Below the pieces are notes generated by a model. It saw only the letters and a list, made by a program, of their open reading frames with translations, was not told the origin of the DNA and made no database searches. This document shows, piece by piece, positions 7,345 to 15,113 of a stretch of DNA of 26,889 nucleotides. The stretch comes from JBCDCP01 sp039181495 (lineage in GTDB: Bacteria > Pseudomonadota > Alphaproteobacteria > Rhizobiales > Tepidamorphaceae). The translations under genes were made by a program, and so were the position numbers. The number at the start of each line of letters is the position of its first letter. Position 1 is the stretch's first letter. The stretch is taken from NCBI GenBank assembly GCA_039181495.1, contig JBCDCP010000028.1:1-26889 (forward strand), read 5' to 3'.

Positions 7345-8169
7345 TTGGCGTGGCATATTTGGAATGAGACCGGGCGCGCCGACCTGGAGCATGTCGACGC
7401 TTCGGACGCCGTCGCCATTCTGCCGATTGCCGCGTCAGAGCAACACGGGCCTCATCTGCCCTTCGGTGTCGATTGTGTCCTCAATACTGGTTTGCTGAAC
7501 ACTGCTAGGGCGCATTGGCACGAAACCGGATCGGCTGTTTCGGTGTTTGAGTTGCCGGTGCTGCCCATTGGCAAGAGCGACGAACATGTCGGGTTTCCGG
7601 GAACACTGAGCCTTGAGCCTGAAACCCTGCTGGCTGTGTTGGGCGATATCGGCAAGAGCCTCGTCCGCAACGGCTTCCGACGGCTGGTGATCGTCTCGTC
7701 CCATGGCGGTAATTCCGAGACCATGGCGTTGGCTGCGCGGCGCATGCGGGTGCGCCATGGCATGTTTGTAATCGCAACGAGTTGGCCGCGCATGGGGCTG
7801 CCGAAGGATGTATTTGCCGGCGCACTAAGTCCTGATCGCCTGCGTCATGACAATCATGCCGGAGCCATTGAAACCGCCTTGATGCTGCATTTTGCCCCTG
7901 AGATGGTGGACATGGACAGGGCCCACAAATTTGAGAACCACGCGCTGAATCTCGAACAGCAGAATGACATGCTTAGGGGGACCGGAGGAACAGGATTTGC
8001 GTGGGCCACCATCGATCTCAGCACAAGCGGCGTGCTCGGAGATCCGAGTTTGGCAACCGCGGAGGAGGGTGCCCGTATCGCTGCCCACCAGGCTGAGCAG
8101 TTTTGTCGTCTTGTCACAGAAACCGGGCATTATGATCTGTCGGGTTTCGCACCGCTTGACGACCAATAG
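7345..8169 (+). CDS. Creatininase-family amidohydrolase
   Basis: This 274-residue protein belongs to the creatininase superfamily, metal-dependent hydrolases that open cyclic or linear amides; members include creatinine amidohydrolase, formamide hydrolase of riboflavin/deazaflavin synthesis and MftE peptidase. Metal-ligand motifs are visible: AASEQHGPHLPFGVD (Glu32, His34, Asp43), VIVSSHGGNSETMALAARRM with the conserved His-Gly-Gly-Asn, and HAGAIETALML with the conserved Glu. TTG at 7345 is the start because GGAGGG lies six bases before it and the family starts here. It is followed after nine bases by a hexapeptide transferase, so the two are likely co-transcribed. The substrate cannot be told; true creatininase activity is only one possibility. 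It ends with TAG. Confidence 0.88.
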   Translation: MAWHIWNETGRADLEHVDASDAVAILPIAASEQHGPHLPFGVDCVLNTGLLNTARAHWHETGSAVSVFELPVLPIGKSDEHVGFPGTLSLEPETLLAVLGDIGKSLVRNGFRRLVIVSSHGGNSETMALAARRMRVRHGMFVIATSWPRMGLPKDVFAGALSPDRLRHDNHAGAIETALMLHFAPEMVDMDRAHKFENHALNLEQQNDMLRGTGGTGFAWATIDLSTSGVLGDPSLATAEEGARIAAHQAEQFCRLVTETGHYDLSGFAPLDDQ

Positions 8170-8178
8170 GGACGAACC

Positions 8179-8799
8179 GTGTCGCAACCGCTCTCGGAAA
8201 CGCCGCTTATTCACCCTGATGCGATGGTGACCGATTGCCGGCTTGGTCGATACACCGAAGTTGGCGCTCGCACGCAGATCGCGGAATCCCAACTCGGTGA
8301 CTACTCCTACATCGTCAATGATGGCGAGGTGATCTACACCACAGTTGGAAAGTTCTGCTCGATTGCCGCAAATGTTCGGATCAATCCCGGTAATCACCCG
8401 ATGGACCGTGCGAGCCAGAGCCACTTCACCTATCGCGCGTCCCGCTATTTCGATGATGCCGATGACGAGCCGGGCCTTTTCGACTGGCGGCGCGACAGTC
8501 CGGTATCGATTGGTCACGACGTCTGGATTGGTCATGGTGCGATCATTTTGCCAGGCCGCTCTGTTGGTACGGGAGCGGTTGTTGCTGCGGGCGCCGTGGT
8601 CACGCGTGACGTAGCGCCCTATCAGATCGTTGCCGGCGTCCCTGCCAAACCGGTGCGGGCACGGTTTGAACCCGACACGGCCGAGGCCATGCAGGCAATT
8701 GCCTGGTGGAACTGGACCCATGATCGATTGAGAGAAGCGCTGGACGACTTTCGAAAGCTGTCAGCGCGCGATTTTGTTACGCGTTACCAGGCTGGCTAG
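8179..8799 (+). CDS. Hexapeptide-repeat acyltransferase of the phosphonate-associated type
   Basis: This 206-residue protein has a left-handed beta-helix of hexapeptide repeats, the fold of trimeric acetyltransferases. Repeats are seen at residues about 10-60 (IHPDAMVTDCRLGRYTEVGA) and again after an extended loop (INPGNHPMDRASQSHFTYRA), then DVWIGHGAIILPGRSVGTGA and VVAAGAVVTRDVAPYQIVAGVPAKPVRARF. The loop with NPGNHP and the closing WWNW segment match a family often found in phosphonate (phn) operons. No other phn gene is present here. The GTG start at 8179 follows AGGGAC with six to seven bases spacing. It lies nine bases after the creatininase gene. The acyl acceptor is unknown. It ends with TAG. 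Confidence 0.87.
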   Translation: MSQPLSETPLIHPDAMVTDCRLGRYTEVGARTQIAESQLGDYSYIVNDGEVIYTTVGKFCSIAANVRINPGNHPMDRASQSHFTYRASRYFDDADDEPGLFDWRRDSPVSIGHDVWIGHGAIILPGRSVGTGAVVAAGAVVTRDVAPYQIVAGVPAKPVRARFEPDTAEAMQAIAWWNWTHDRLREALDDFRKLSARDFVTRYQAG

Positions 8800-8876
8800 G
8801 CCGTTTGGAAGCCTTGCCTGTGAGATCAGCCGAGGCCTTCATTCCGGCGTGATCGGGCGCTATACACTCGGCCACA

Positions 8877-10604
8877 ATGTCTAGGTGGTGCCACCGATTC
8901 GCCGTGTCTCTATCGGCTTTGGTCCTTGTCGTGCTGGCCGGGCTGCTTCAGCCTGCGCGTAGCCATCCGCATGTGCTGGTCGACGCGCGGACGGTGATCC
9001 TGTTCGATGAGCAGGGTGCGATTAGCGGTCTGCGACACGCATGGACCTTTGATCTGCTGTTCAGCACATATGCTGTCGAGGGGCTGGATGCAGACGGTGA
9101 TGGCGTCTACAGCCCCTCGGAACTCGATCCTCTGGCCGAGGTGAATGTCACTTCATTGGCCGAGTTCGACTTTTTCAGCTTCACATACTTCATCGGCGGT
9201 AGCGAACGTCCGCCGCCTTTCACAGACCCCACCGACTATCACCTTGAACGTCACGACGACGGGCGGCTCACGCTGTATTTTACGCTGCCCTACAAGACTT
9301 CGTTCGCGTTGGAAGATGCCGAACTTGAGATCGATGTCTTTGACCCCGAGTACTTTGTGGCGTTTTCAATGGTGGAGACTGATCCGGTTGCGCTCAGTAA
9401 CGCGCCGGATGCCTGCCGGTTTGATCTCCGGTTACCACGGGAATTGGATGCTGCCACCGCGATGACGCTGTCTCAGGTACCCGCAGAGATTCGCAACCTT
9501 CCACCGGAATTGGCGGGTCTGACGCAGGGGCTTGCCAACACCATCATTCTGCGGTGCGGTGATGTCCCGGTTGACGAGGTTGCGTCTGTTGAATCTGTGT
9601 CGAACCCGGTCGCTTCAGCTTCGCCATTCGGTGTCGGGCCATCGCCACAGCCCGTGCCACAAGCTTCAGGTCCGCTCGGCGGCTATTTTGCGTGGATTGC
9701 CGGTCAGCAGTCCCGGCTTTATCGCTGGATGGCAGATACCGTTGAACAGGTGCGTCAGTCACCCTGGGCCGCTCTGACACTTCTCGGCATCAGCTTTCTC
9801 TACGGCGTGGTGCACGCTGCGGGACCGGGGCATGGCAAGGTCGTGATCGGCGCCTATGCGCTTGCAACGCGGCAAACGGCAAGGCGGGCGGCATTCATCG
9901 CATTCTTGGCTGCAATGGCCCAGGCCGGAACAGCGATCGCTGTGGTTGCCATTGTCATTGGGGTTTTTCGGGCTGCGAGCAGCGTTGTTACGCAGAGTGC
10001 TGCCTGGCTGGAGCTTGCAAGCTACGCTATCGTCATGTCGGTCGGGTTGTGGCTCTGCCTACGCGTGGTTCGGCGTTGGCTGACGGAGGCTCAGGATGAT
10101 GGTCCAGAACCAAGTCCCGCATCGTTGAGTGCCGCCGCTTCTGTCCAAGAATTAGAGGTACCGATCTCGGGGTCTGAGTCTGACCACGGGCATCATCATC
10201 ACCACGACCATGATTGTGGTGATCCTGCCTGCGGTCATTCGCATCTGCCCAAGCCTGAGGCGTTGGAGGGAGACTTTTCGCTCAGCCGAGCAGCAGCTGC
10301 CGTTCTGTCGGTCGGCATCAGGCCGTGTAGCGGTGCTCTGATTGTCTTGGTGTTCTGCTTTGCGCAGGGATTTTATCTGCTCGGCATACTCTCGGTTCTG
10401 GCGATTGCCGCCGGTACGGCAGTGACAACAATTGCTGTTGCGCTCGCTGTTGTCGGGAGCGGCAGTTTGGTCGAGCAACTGTCCGGTACATCCCGGGTGG
10501 CTGTGATCATGAGCGGATTGCAGTTTCTAGCAGGGCTCGTGATTGTCGCATTTGGAACGAGTCTCTTCGCAGCCACAATCATGAGAATGCAAATCCTGGC
10601 CTAG
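8877..10604 (+). CDS. DUF1007 - NicO (RcnA-like) nickel/cobalt transporter fusion
   Basis: This 575-residue protein joins two modules. Residues 1-29 look like a signal peptide (LSALVLVVLAGLLQPARS), followed by a periplasmic DUF1007 domain beginning HPHVLVDART and including an EF-hand-like loop DADGDGVYSPSE at about residue 71. A linker rich in Pro, Ser and Val leads to the NicO domain from about 290: LYGVVHAAGPGHGKVVIGAY has the metal-binding HX4-GPGHGK motif, and GIRPCSGALIVLVFCFAQG is the second signature. Between them a histidine-rich cytosolic loop (residues about 436-457) with two Cys would bind metal. Related proteins export or import nickel and cobalt. No good Shine-Dalgarno is seen before ATG 8877; the gene lies 77 bases after the transferase. 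It ends with TAG. Confidence 0.88.
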   Translation: MSRWCHRFAVSLSALVLVVLAGLLQPARSHPHVLVDARTVILFDEQGAISGLRHAWTFDLLFSTYAVEGLDADGDGVYSPSELDPLAEVNVTSLAEFDFFSFTYFIGGSERPPPFTDPTDYHLERHDDGRLTLYFTLPYKTSFALEDAELEIDVFDPEYFVAFSMVETDPVALSNAPDACRFDLRLPRELDAATAMTLSQVPAEIRNLPPELAGLTQGLANTIILRCGDVPVDEVASVESVSNPVASASPFGVGPSPQPVPQASGPLGGYFAWIAGQQSRLYRWMADTVEQVRQSPWAALTLLGISFLYGVVHAAGPGHGKVVIGAYALATRQTARRAAFIAFLAAMAQAGTAIAVVAIVIGVFRAASSVVTQSAAWLELASYAIVMSVGLWLCLRVVRRWLTEAQDDGPEPSPASLSAAASVQELEVPISGSESDHGHHHHHDHDCGDPACGHSHLPKPEALEGDFSLSRAAAAVLSVGIRPCSGALIVLVFCFAQGFYLLGILSVLAIAAGTAVTTIAVALAVVGSGSLVEQLSGTSRVAVIMSGLQFLAGLVIVAFGTSLFAATIMRMQILA

Positions 10605-10784
10605 TGTGCCGCACGATCAGTTGATTTGGGTTGATCGGAAGACTAAGCACACCGCCAGTGCGGTAGAACGATAGAGATTTGCATCAACATTGGCGGATTC
10701 GAGGGGAATTTTGTTCGCGGTGACCAACGATCGAACTTCGGTTGGCCAACCGAGACATGCCGGTGAATTTGGGGGATCGATTCC
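10605..10784. other. Intergenic region upstream of dehalogenase
   Basis: This 180-base gap separates the NicO fusion from the dehalogenase. It contains a small stem, ACCGC/GCGGT at 10651-10664 with no T-run, and a 16-bp perfect palindrome at 10738-10753. No coding frame or RNA gene is evident. Confidence 0.4.
10738..10753. promoter_or_regulatory. Perfect 16-bp palindrome upstream of haloacid dehalogenase
   Basis: TCGGTTGGCCAACCGA reads the same on both strands. It ends 31 bases before the dehalogenase ATG, the usual place for a dimeric repressor or activator site. Function is inferred from symmetry and position alone. Confidence 0.45.
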
Positions 10785-11483
10785 ATGACCGAAACGGGTC
10801 TGGAAGAACAGTTCGACGTCTATGTTTTTGATGCATACGGCACGCTGTTTGACGTGTCCGGTCCGGCCCGCCGCCTTGCGGATCGACTTGGTGGCAAGGC
10901 TGGTGAAGTGTCCCGGACCTGGCGGGACAAGCAGATCCAATACTTGCTCTTGCGCAGCCTGCAGGGTGCCTTCGCACCGTTCTCGCAAGTGACCGCTGAA
11001 GCACTCGACTATGCGCTTGCCGCGCACGACGTGGAAGACGAGGACGGCCTTCGCGACAAGCTTCTGGCTGAGTATCGGACCATCGAAGCCTACCCGCGTG
11101 CCAAGATGACGCTGGAAGCGCTGAAGGCCGCCGGGTGCAGGACGGCCATCCTGTCGAACGGGTCTCCGGACATGCTGAACGAGGCAGTTGAGTCGGCTGG
11201 TCTCAAGAACCTTCTTGATGAGATCATTTCGGTTGATGCGGTCGGCGTGAACAAACCTCATCCAAGCGTCTATCAGCTTGTTGAAGAGGTGATGGGCGTG
11301 CCGCCAAACCGGGCTGTGTTTGTTTCATCCAATGGCTGGGATGCCTATGGCGCCGCCAATTTTGGCTTTAATGTCGCATGGCTGACCAGACTGCCGCAGC
11401 CCGAAGAACGGCTGCCCGGCAAGCCACGCTGGTCGATTGGCTGTCTCAAGGAGCTGCTGCAGACGATGCCCGAGTTTGCCTGA
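10785..11483 (+). CDS. (S)-2-haloacid dehalogenase type II (HAD superfamily)
   Basis: This 232-residue enzyme should hydrolyse L-2-haloacids to D-2-hydroxyacids or act on a related substrate. It has the HAD motifs in the type II dehalogenase version: motif I FDAYGTLFDVSG with nucleophile Asp16, the halide/substrate arginine helix RTWRDKQIQYLLLRSL, motif II AILSNGSPDML, motif III lysine in GVNKPHPSVYQLV, and motif IV as VFVSSNGWDAYGAANFGF, where SSNxWD is diagnostic for this family. Length equals that of known enzymes. ATG 10785 is preceded by GGGGGA with eight bases spacing and a palindrome further up. It is monocistronic and converges with the PuuD-like gene. It ends with TGA. Non-dehalogenase phosphatase roles are less likely given the SSNGWD motif. 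Confidence 0.93.
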   Translation: MTETGLEEQFDVYVFDAYGTLFDVSGPARRLADRLGGKAGEVSRTWRDKQIQYLLLRSLQGAFAPFSQVTAEALDYALAAHDVEDEDGLRDKLLAEYRTIEAYPRAKMTLEALKAAGCRTAILSNGSPDMLNEAVESAGLKNLLDEIISVDAVGVNKPHPSVYQLVEEVMGVPPNRAVFVSSNGWDAYGAANFGFNVAWLTRLPQPEERLPGKPRWSIGCLKELLQTMPEFA

Positions 11484-11547
11484 GGGCCGCATTCAGAGAT
11501 GTGGTGCGAGCCACCTTCACGTAGTCGCAGCGACGGTCAAGATTTGC

Positions 11548-12342
11548 CTAGGCTGCGTCAGCCTGCCGCCAGCCAATGGCTAAACGCCAATCCTCACCGC
11601 GCATGTCGGCGCGAACAACTTTCCCAAATGCCTCGAAAATCCGTGTTGATGGACCATCGGTCCCGGCCCAGTACTCTGGGTGCCATTGGACGCCATAGGC
11701 AAAGGCTGGCGTTTCGGTGACGCGGATTGCCTCGATCGTACCGTCATCTGCGACCGCTTCCACAGCCAATCCGTTGGCCAGGTGTTGGATCGCCTGACGG
11801 TGAAGCGAGTTCACGGCGACGGTTTCCGCACCCAGTATCGCGTGGAGCAGGGATCCTGGTTCGACATGTATCTCGTGGTCAATTGCGAACCGCACATCGT
11901 TGTCATCGGACTGTTTGGCCCGATGGTCATGCCGACCATCAAGTGTCTGGATCTCGGTGGCCAGAGTTCCGCCCATGGCGACATTGAGTTCCTGGTGACC
12001 ACGGCAGATCGCCAGCAGCGGTTTGCGATGAGACAGTGTTTTTCTGATCAGATCGAGCGTGGTTTCATCCCGGTCGGGATCGTAGGGTTCATGCGCCGCA
12101 CTCGCGGCAACACCGTAGCGATCCGGATGCACATTGCTACGCGAGCCGGTTAGCAAGACGCCGTCCACGCGATCCAGCACGGCATCGATCTCCGCCTTGT
12201 TGCCCAGCGATGGCAACAGGACCGGCATGCATCGAGCCACGCCTTCCAGTGCTGAGAGGTAAGATTCCGGTGTCATGTGCCACCGGTAGAGATCAATCTC
12301 GCGGACATCGGTGGGCACGAGGACAACTGGCGTATCCGTCAT
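11548..12342 (-). CDS. Class I glutamine amidotransferase / gamma-glutamyl-GABA hydrolase-like (PuuD-like, peptidase C26)
   Basis: This 264-residue protein belongs to the peptidase C26 group. PuuD of the putrescine pathway, its best-known relative, releases GABA from gamma-glutamyl-GABA. The nucleophile Cys113 sits in LLAICRGHQELN and the His-Glu pair in YGVQWHPEYW. Other family features are GVLLTGSRSNVHPDRYG and EPYDPDRDETTLDLI, which resemble GGxxVxPxxYG and DxxRDxxE. ATG at 12342 fits the family start; a TTG at 12378 with a better-spaced GAGGG would add 12 residues, so the start is open. Gene order does not place it with puuABC, but aguA and aguB in this window make putrescine, so a putrescine-breakdown role is possible. 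It ends with TAG. Confidence 0.85.
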   Translation of the reverse strand: MTDTPVVLVPTDVREIDLYRWHMTPESYLSALEGVARCMPVLLPSLGNKAEIDAVLDRVDGVLLTGSRSNVHPDRYGVAASAAHEPYDPDRDETTLDLIRKTLSHRKPLLAICRGHQELNVAMGGTLATEIQTLDGRHDHRAKQSDDNDVRFAIDHEIHVEPGSLLHAILGAETVAVNSLHRQAIQHLANGLAVEAVADDGTIEAIRVTETPAFAYGVQWHPEYWAGTDGPSTRIFEAFGKVVRADMRGEDWRLAIGWRQADAA

Positions 12343-12397
12343 GGCGACTGAGCTCCGTTCGCGGAGGTCTCCGATCAAGGTTCCCTCACCAAGCTTT

Positions 12398-13975
12398 CTA
12401 GAAGCTCAATGAGACATCGCGATGGTCTGCATTGCAACGGGCAACGAACAAAGCTTGATCACGAGGCAATCGATCTTGCCCACGCAGGCCAATGTTCTTG
12501 GCAATTGCGGCATCATATTCCTGCAAGCCCGGCAACACGTCGCCGGCCGCCCGTTCGCGCCAGCTCAGTTCGGCCTCAAGCGCTGCGATCGCTTCGGCAA
12601 TCTCGGCGGCCGCCTCCTGGGGCTCGGGATCATCGCCCCGCATGGCCCGACGGGCACCATTGAGGGCGGAGCGGATATCGCTCACGCCATCGATTTCGCC
12701 AAGTTCCTCGCGCAAGGTGCCGACCATCTCGCTGAACTCATCGGGAGCCATTGTGCCAAGCTGTTCCGGAAGGGCTCTGATTGCGTCAGCCTTTTGTTCG
12801 AGCGCGCCTCGGCCTTCGATCAGGGCGATGGTTTCGACCAGCGGATCATAGGCGTCATCGACTGTCCGACGATAGGTGCGGCGAGCATTGATCTCTGCGC
12901 CCTGAAGCTCCAGGAACACATCATGCCGCGGATCCCAGTCCTCAGGGATCTGAGCAAGAAGCGCGTCGCGCTCACCCTCGAGAACGGTAATCTCCTCTAG
13001 TGCCCGCTCGCCCCGCTCGGCGGAGAAGATGCCACCCTCACCGGAGCGATTGACGATAACCTGCAGTTCTTCGATCTGCTCGTCATATTTGCGCGCGTCC
13101 CGCTCAAGTGCGCGAACGAGGCGGTGTAGCGGGCGATAGTCCGGTGTGGCTTCTGCAATCGCCTGTTTGGCGGCGACAATGGCATCAATGTTCGGGATTG
13201 CGCTTTCGGCATTCTCGAAGCTGTCTTCCAGATCGCCGCGAATGTCGGCGGGCAGGGCGTTGAGATCCAACTGGCTGGCTGTTTGGATTGCTGCACGGAT
13301 CTGGTCGCCATCTTCGGCGAAGCGGAACTCGGCATACTCCTCGAGGCAGTACTGCAGCCGCGGGTTCTTTGGCGGTGGTGCGGTTTCGGCGAGAAGCGAG
13401 GAACGGTTTGGCAGATAGTTCACCAGAGCCGGATTGAAGCCAACAATGACAAGTGCCAGCAATTGCAGGCCGATAAATGCAATCACGCCACGATACATGG
13501 CGACCGTCTTGACGGTCGCGGGTGCCACGCCCCTGAGATAGAACAGTGCAAATCCGAAAGGTGGGGTGAGGAACGACGTCTGAATGTTCAAGCCGATCAT
13601 CACCCCAAGCCAGACCGCGGTGATGTTGGCGCTCGGATCGGCGAGCAGGATCGGCGCCATGATGGGCACAACCACAACAGCGATCTCGATGAAGTCGAGA
13701 AAGAACCCCATCACGAAGATCACCAGCATGACGATGAAGAATTGGGTCCAGAAGCCGCCCGGCACTCCACCCAAGAACTCCTTGACAATGTCCTCGCCGC
13801 CAAATGCCCGGAAGGCGGATGTGAGCATCGCCGCACCCAGCAGGATGATGAAGACCAGCGAAGTGGTTTTGGCCGTGTCGATCATCACGCCGCGCAGCGT
13901 GTCGGAGATTGTGTAGGTGCGCCAGCCACTCCAGAAGATGGCGATCAGGAGCAGCACCACGGCCATAATCGCCAT
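12398..13975 (-). CDS. TRAP large permease (DctM), C-terminal half plus long soluble extension, after an in-frame TAG
   Basis: This is the second part of a DctM-type sodium-coupled permease gene. It is in the same frame as the part at 14027-15061, separated only by TAG (14027-14029) and 17 sense codons. Residues 1 to about 185 hold the last helices, with MGFFLDFIEIAVVVVPIMAP and GLNIQTSFLTPPFGFALFYL aligning closely to the intact DctM at 18185-19738. From about residue 190 it continues for some 335 mostly hydrophilic, charged, helical residues without membrane segments, much of it in coiled-coil-like pattern (ALERDARKYDEQIEELQVIV). That tail is absent from the intact paralogue. ATG 13975 has no Shine-Dalgarno, so separate translation is doubtful. 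It ends with TAG. Confidence 0.7.
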   Translation of the reverse strand: MAIMAVVLLLIAIFWSGWRTYTISDTLRGVMIDTAKTTSLVFIILLGAAMLTSAFRAFGGEDIVKEFLGGVPGGFWTQFFIVMLVIFVMGFFLDFIEIAVVVVPIMAPILLADPSANITAVWLGVMIGLNIQTSFLTPPFGFALFYLRGVAPATVKTVAMYRGVIAFIGLQLLALVIVGFNPALVNYLPNRSSLLAETAPPPKNPRLQYCLEEYAEFRFAEDGDQIRAAIQTASQLDLNALPADIRGDLEDSFENAESAIPNIDAIVAAKQAIAEATPDYRPLHRLVRALERDARKYDEQIEELQVIVNRSGEGGIFSAERGERALEEITVLEGERDALLAQIPEDWDPRHDVFLELQGAEINARRTYRRTVDDAYDPLVETIALIEGRGALEQKADAIRALPEQLGTMAPDEFSEMVGTLREELGEIDGVSDIRSALNGARRAMRGDDPEPQEAAAEIAEAIAALEAELSWRERAAGDVLPGLQEYDAAIAKNIGLRGQDRLPRDQALFVARCNADHRDVSLSF

Positions 13976-14026
13976 GATGACGCCGAGGACGTCATCGGAG
14001 GTCTCAATGCGTTTGATGTTGATGCT

Positions 14027-15061
14027 CTAGAAGCTGAGGACCACCGCAAGCACGAGCAACGCAAGAATGGCGATGATAGACGGTGTGAACGCGCCTTTTT
14101 CACCTTCGCGCAAACGGTAGCCTGCCATGATCATCGCTCCGATAGCGCCAATGGCGCCAGCCTGGTTCACGGTCGCGATGCCGCCGATGATTGAGCCCAG
14201 GACCAGGAAGATCAGCGCCAGCGGTGGGATCAGCGTGAGCAGCACCTTGACCATGAAAGCCCGGTCAAATGCGCCTTCACGCGGCACGGCCGGGGCCATG
14301 GATGGACGAAAAAGCGCAAATCCCAGAATGAACGCCATATAGAGCGCCACGAGCACGAGGCCTGGCAGAAAGGCGCCCAAGAACATCTCGCCAGCACTGG
14401 TCGAGGTGACCGCGAAGTCGGACGGCATGGTCAGTTCGCCGGTGTTTTCGCGGTAGAGCGTTTGACGCGCCGTGCCCGCCTGGTCAACTGAACTCGAGAG
14501 CTGGTCGGCCAGAATAATGAGCACGATAGACGGCGGAATGATCTGCCCTAGCGTGCCGGATGCAGCGATCGTGCCGGTGGCTAGCGCGGGCGAATAATTG
14601 TTGCGCAACATAGCCGGCAGCGAAATCAGGCCCATGGCAACCACCGTCGCGCCGACGATGCCGGTCGTTGCAGCCAGCAGGGCACCGACGAAGACTACCG
14701 AGATTCCGAGGCCTCCGGGGACGGGGCCGAAAAGCTGCGCCATAGTCACGAGAAGATCTTCGGCGATCTTCGAGCGCTGTAGCATGATCCCCATGAAGAC
14801 AAAAAGAGGGATCGCGATCAGTGTGTCGCGCTCAGCTTCCCAGTAAATGCCGCGGAAGTTGGTCACGCCTGCGCTGAGCCACTCGATGGGGCCGCCCTGG
14901 TGGAAGTAGGCGGACGCATCACCGCCGATCAGATAGCCTGCGGCAGCAGCCAGAACGATGCTGATGATCGCGGCGCCCGGAAGTGCGAAGGCCACCGGAT
15001 AACCGGCCCCAAGCGCATAGGCCATGATCACAACGAGGAGCGCGAGAAACAGGAGTTCCAT
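14027..15061 (-). CDS. TRAP large permease (DctM), N-terminal half, ended by in-frame TAG
   Basis: These 344 residues are the first part of a DctM/TakM-type TRAP permease, which with DctQ uses the sodium gradient to import organic acids delivered by a periplasmic binding protein. Family features are GYPVAFALPGAAI, IPLFVFMGIMLQRSKIAEDL, the VFVGALLAATTGIVGATVVA helix and AASGTLGQIIPPSIVLIIL. They match the intact DctM at 18185. The frame breaks at TAG in the loop after the helix SIIAILALLVLAVVLSF, corresponding to about residue 305 of the 517-residue paralogue, then resumes in the same frame. It begins 52 bases after DctQ. Either a pseudogene, a real split, readthrough or a base error is possible. 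The Shine-Dalgarno is weak. Confidence 0.78.
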   Translation of the reverse strand: MELLFLALLVVIMAYALGAGYPVAFALPGAAIISIVLAAAAGYLIGGDASAYFHQGGPIEWLSAGVTNFRGIYWEAERDTLIAIPLFVFMGIMLQRSKIAEDLLVTMAQLFGPVPGGLGISVVFVGALLAATTGIVGATVVAMGLISLPAMLRNNYSPALATGTIAASGTLGQIIPPSIVLIILADQLSSSVDQAGTARQTLYRENTGELTMPSDFAVTSTSAGEMFLGAFLPGLVLVALYMAFILGFALFRPSMAPAVPREGAFDRAFMVKVLLTLIPPLALIFLVLGSIIGGIATVNQAGAIGAIGAMIMAGYRLREGEKGAFTPSIIAILALLVLAVVLSF

Positions 15062-15113
15062 GAAACAATTGGTCCGGTGGTGAGGGCTACCCTAAGGAGA
15101 TGTGCCAGCGAAA

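Noticed and set aside
10183..10240. Repeats of CAT/CAC triplets as a DNA repeat element
   Set aside because: They encode the His-rich metal-binding loop of the NicO protein in frame; no separate element is needed.
10651..10664. ACCGC/GCGGT stem after the NicO gene as an intrinsic terminator
   Set aside because: Only five base pairs and no T-run follow; it is kept only as a note in the intergenic entry.
14027..14029. Recoding of TAG as pyrrolysine or another amino acid throughout the genome
   Set aside because: TAG is the usual terminator of at least 15 genes here at family-typical lengths, so it is a working stop codon.
13283..14194. Long plus-strand frame of 303 residues, rich in His, Asp and Glu
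   Set aside because: It lies opposite the TRAP DctM gene, whose homology to a second DctM in this window is clear. Its composition is that expected of an antisense frame, and it has no domain or start signal.
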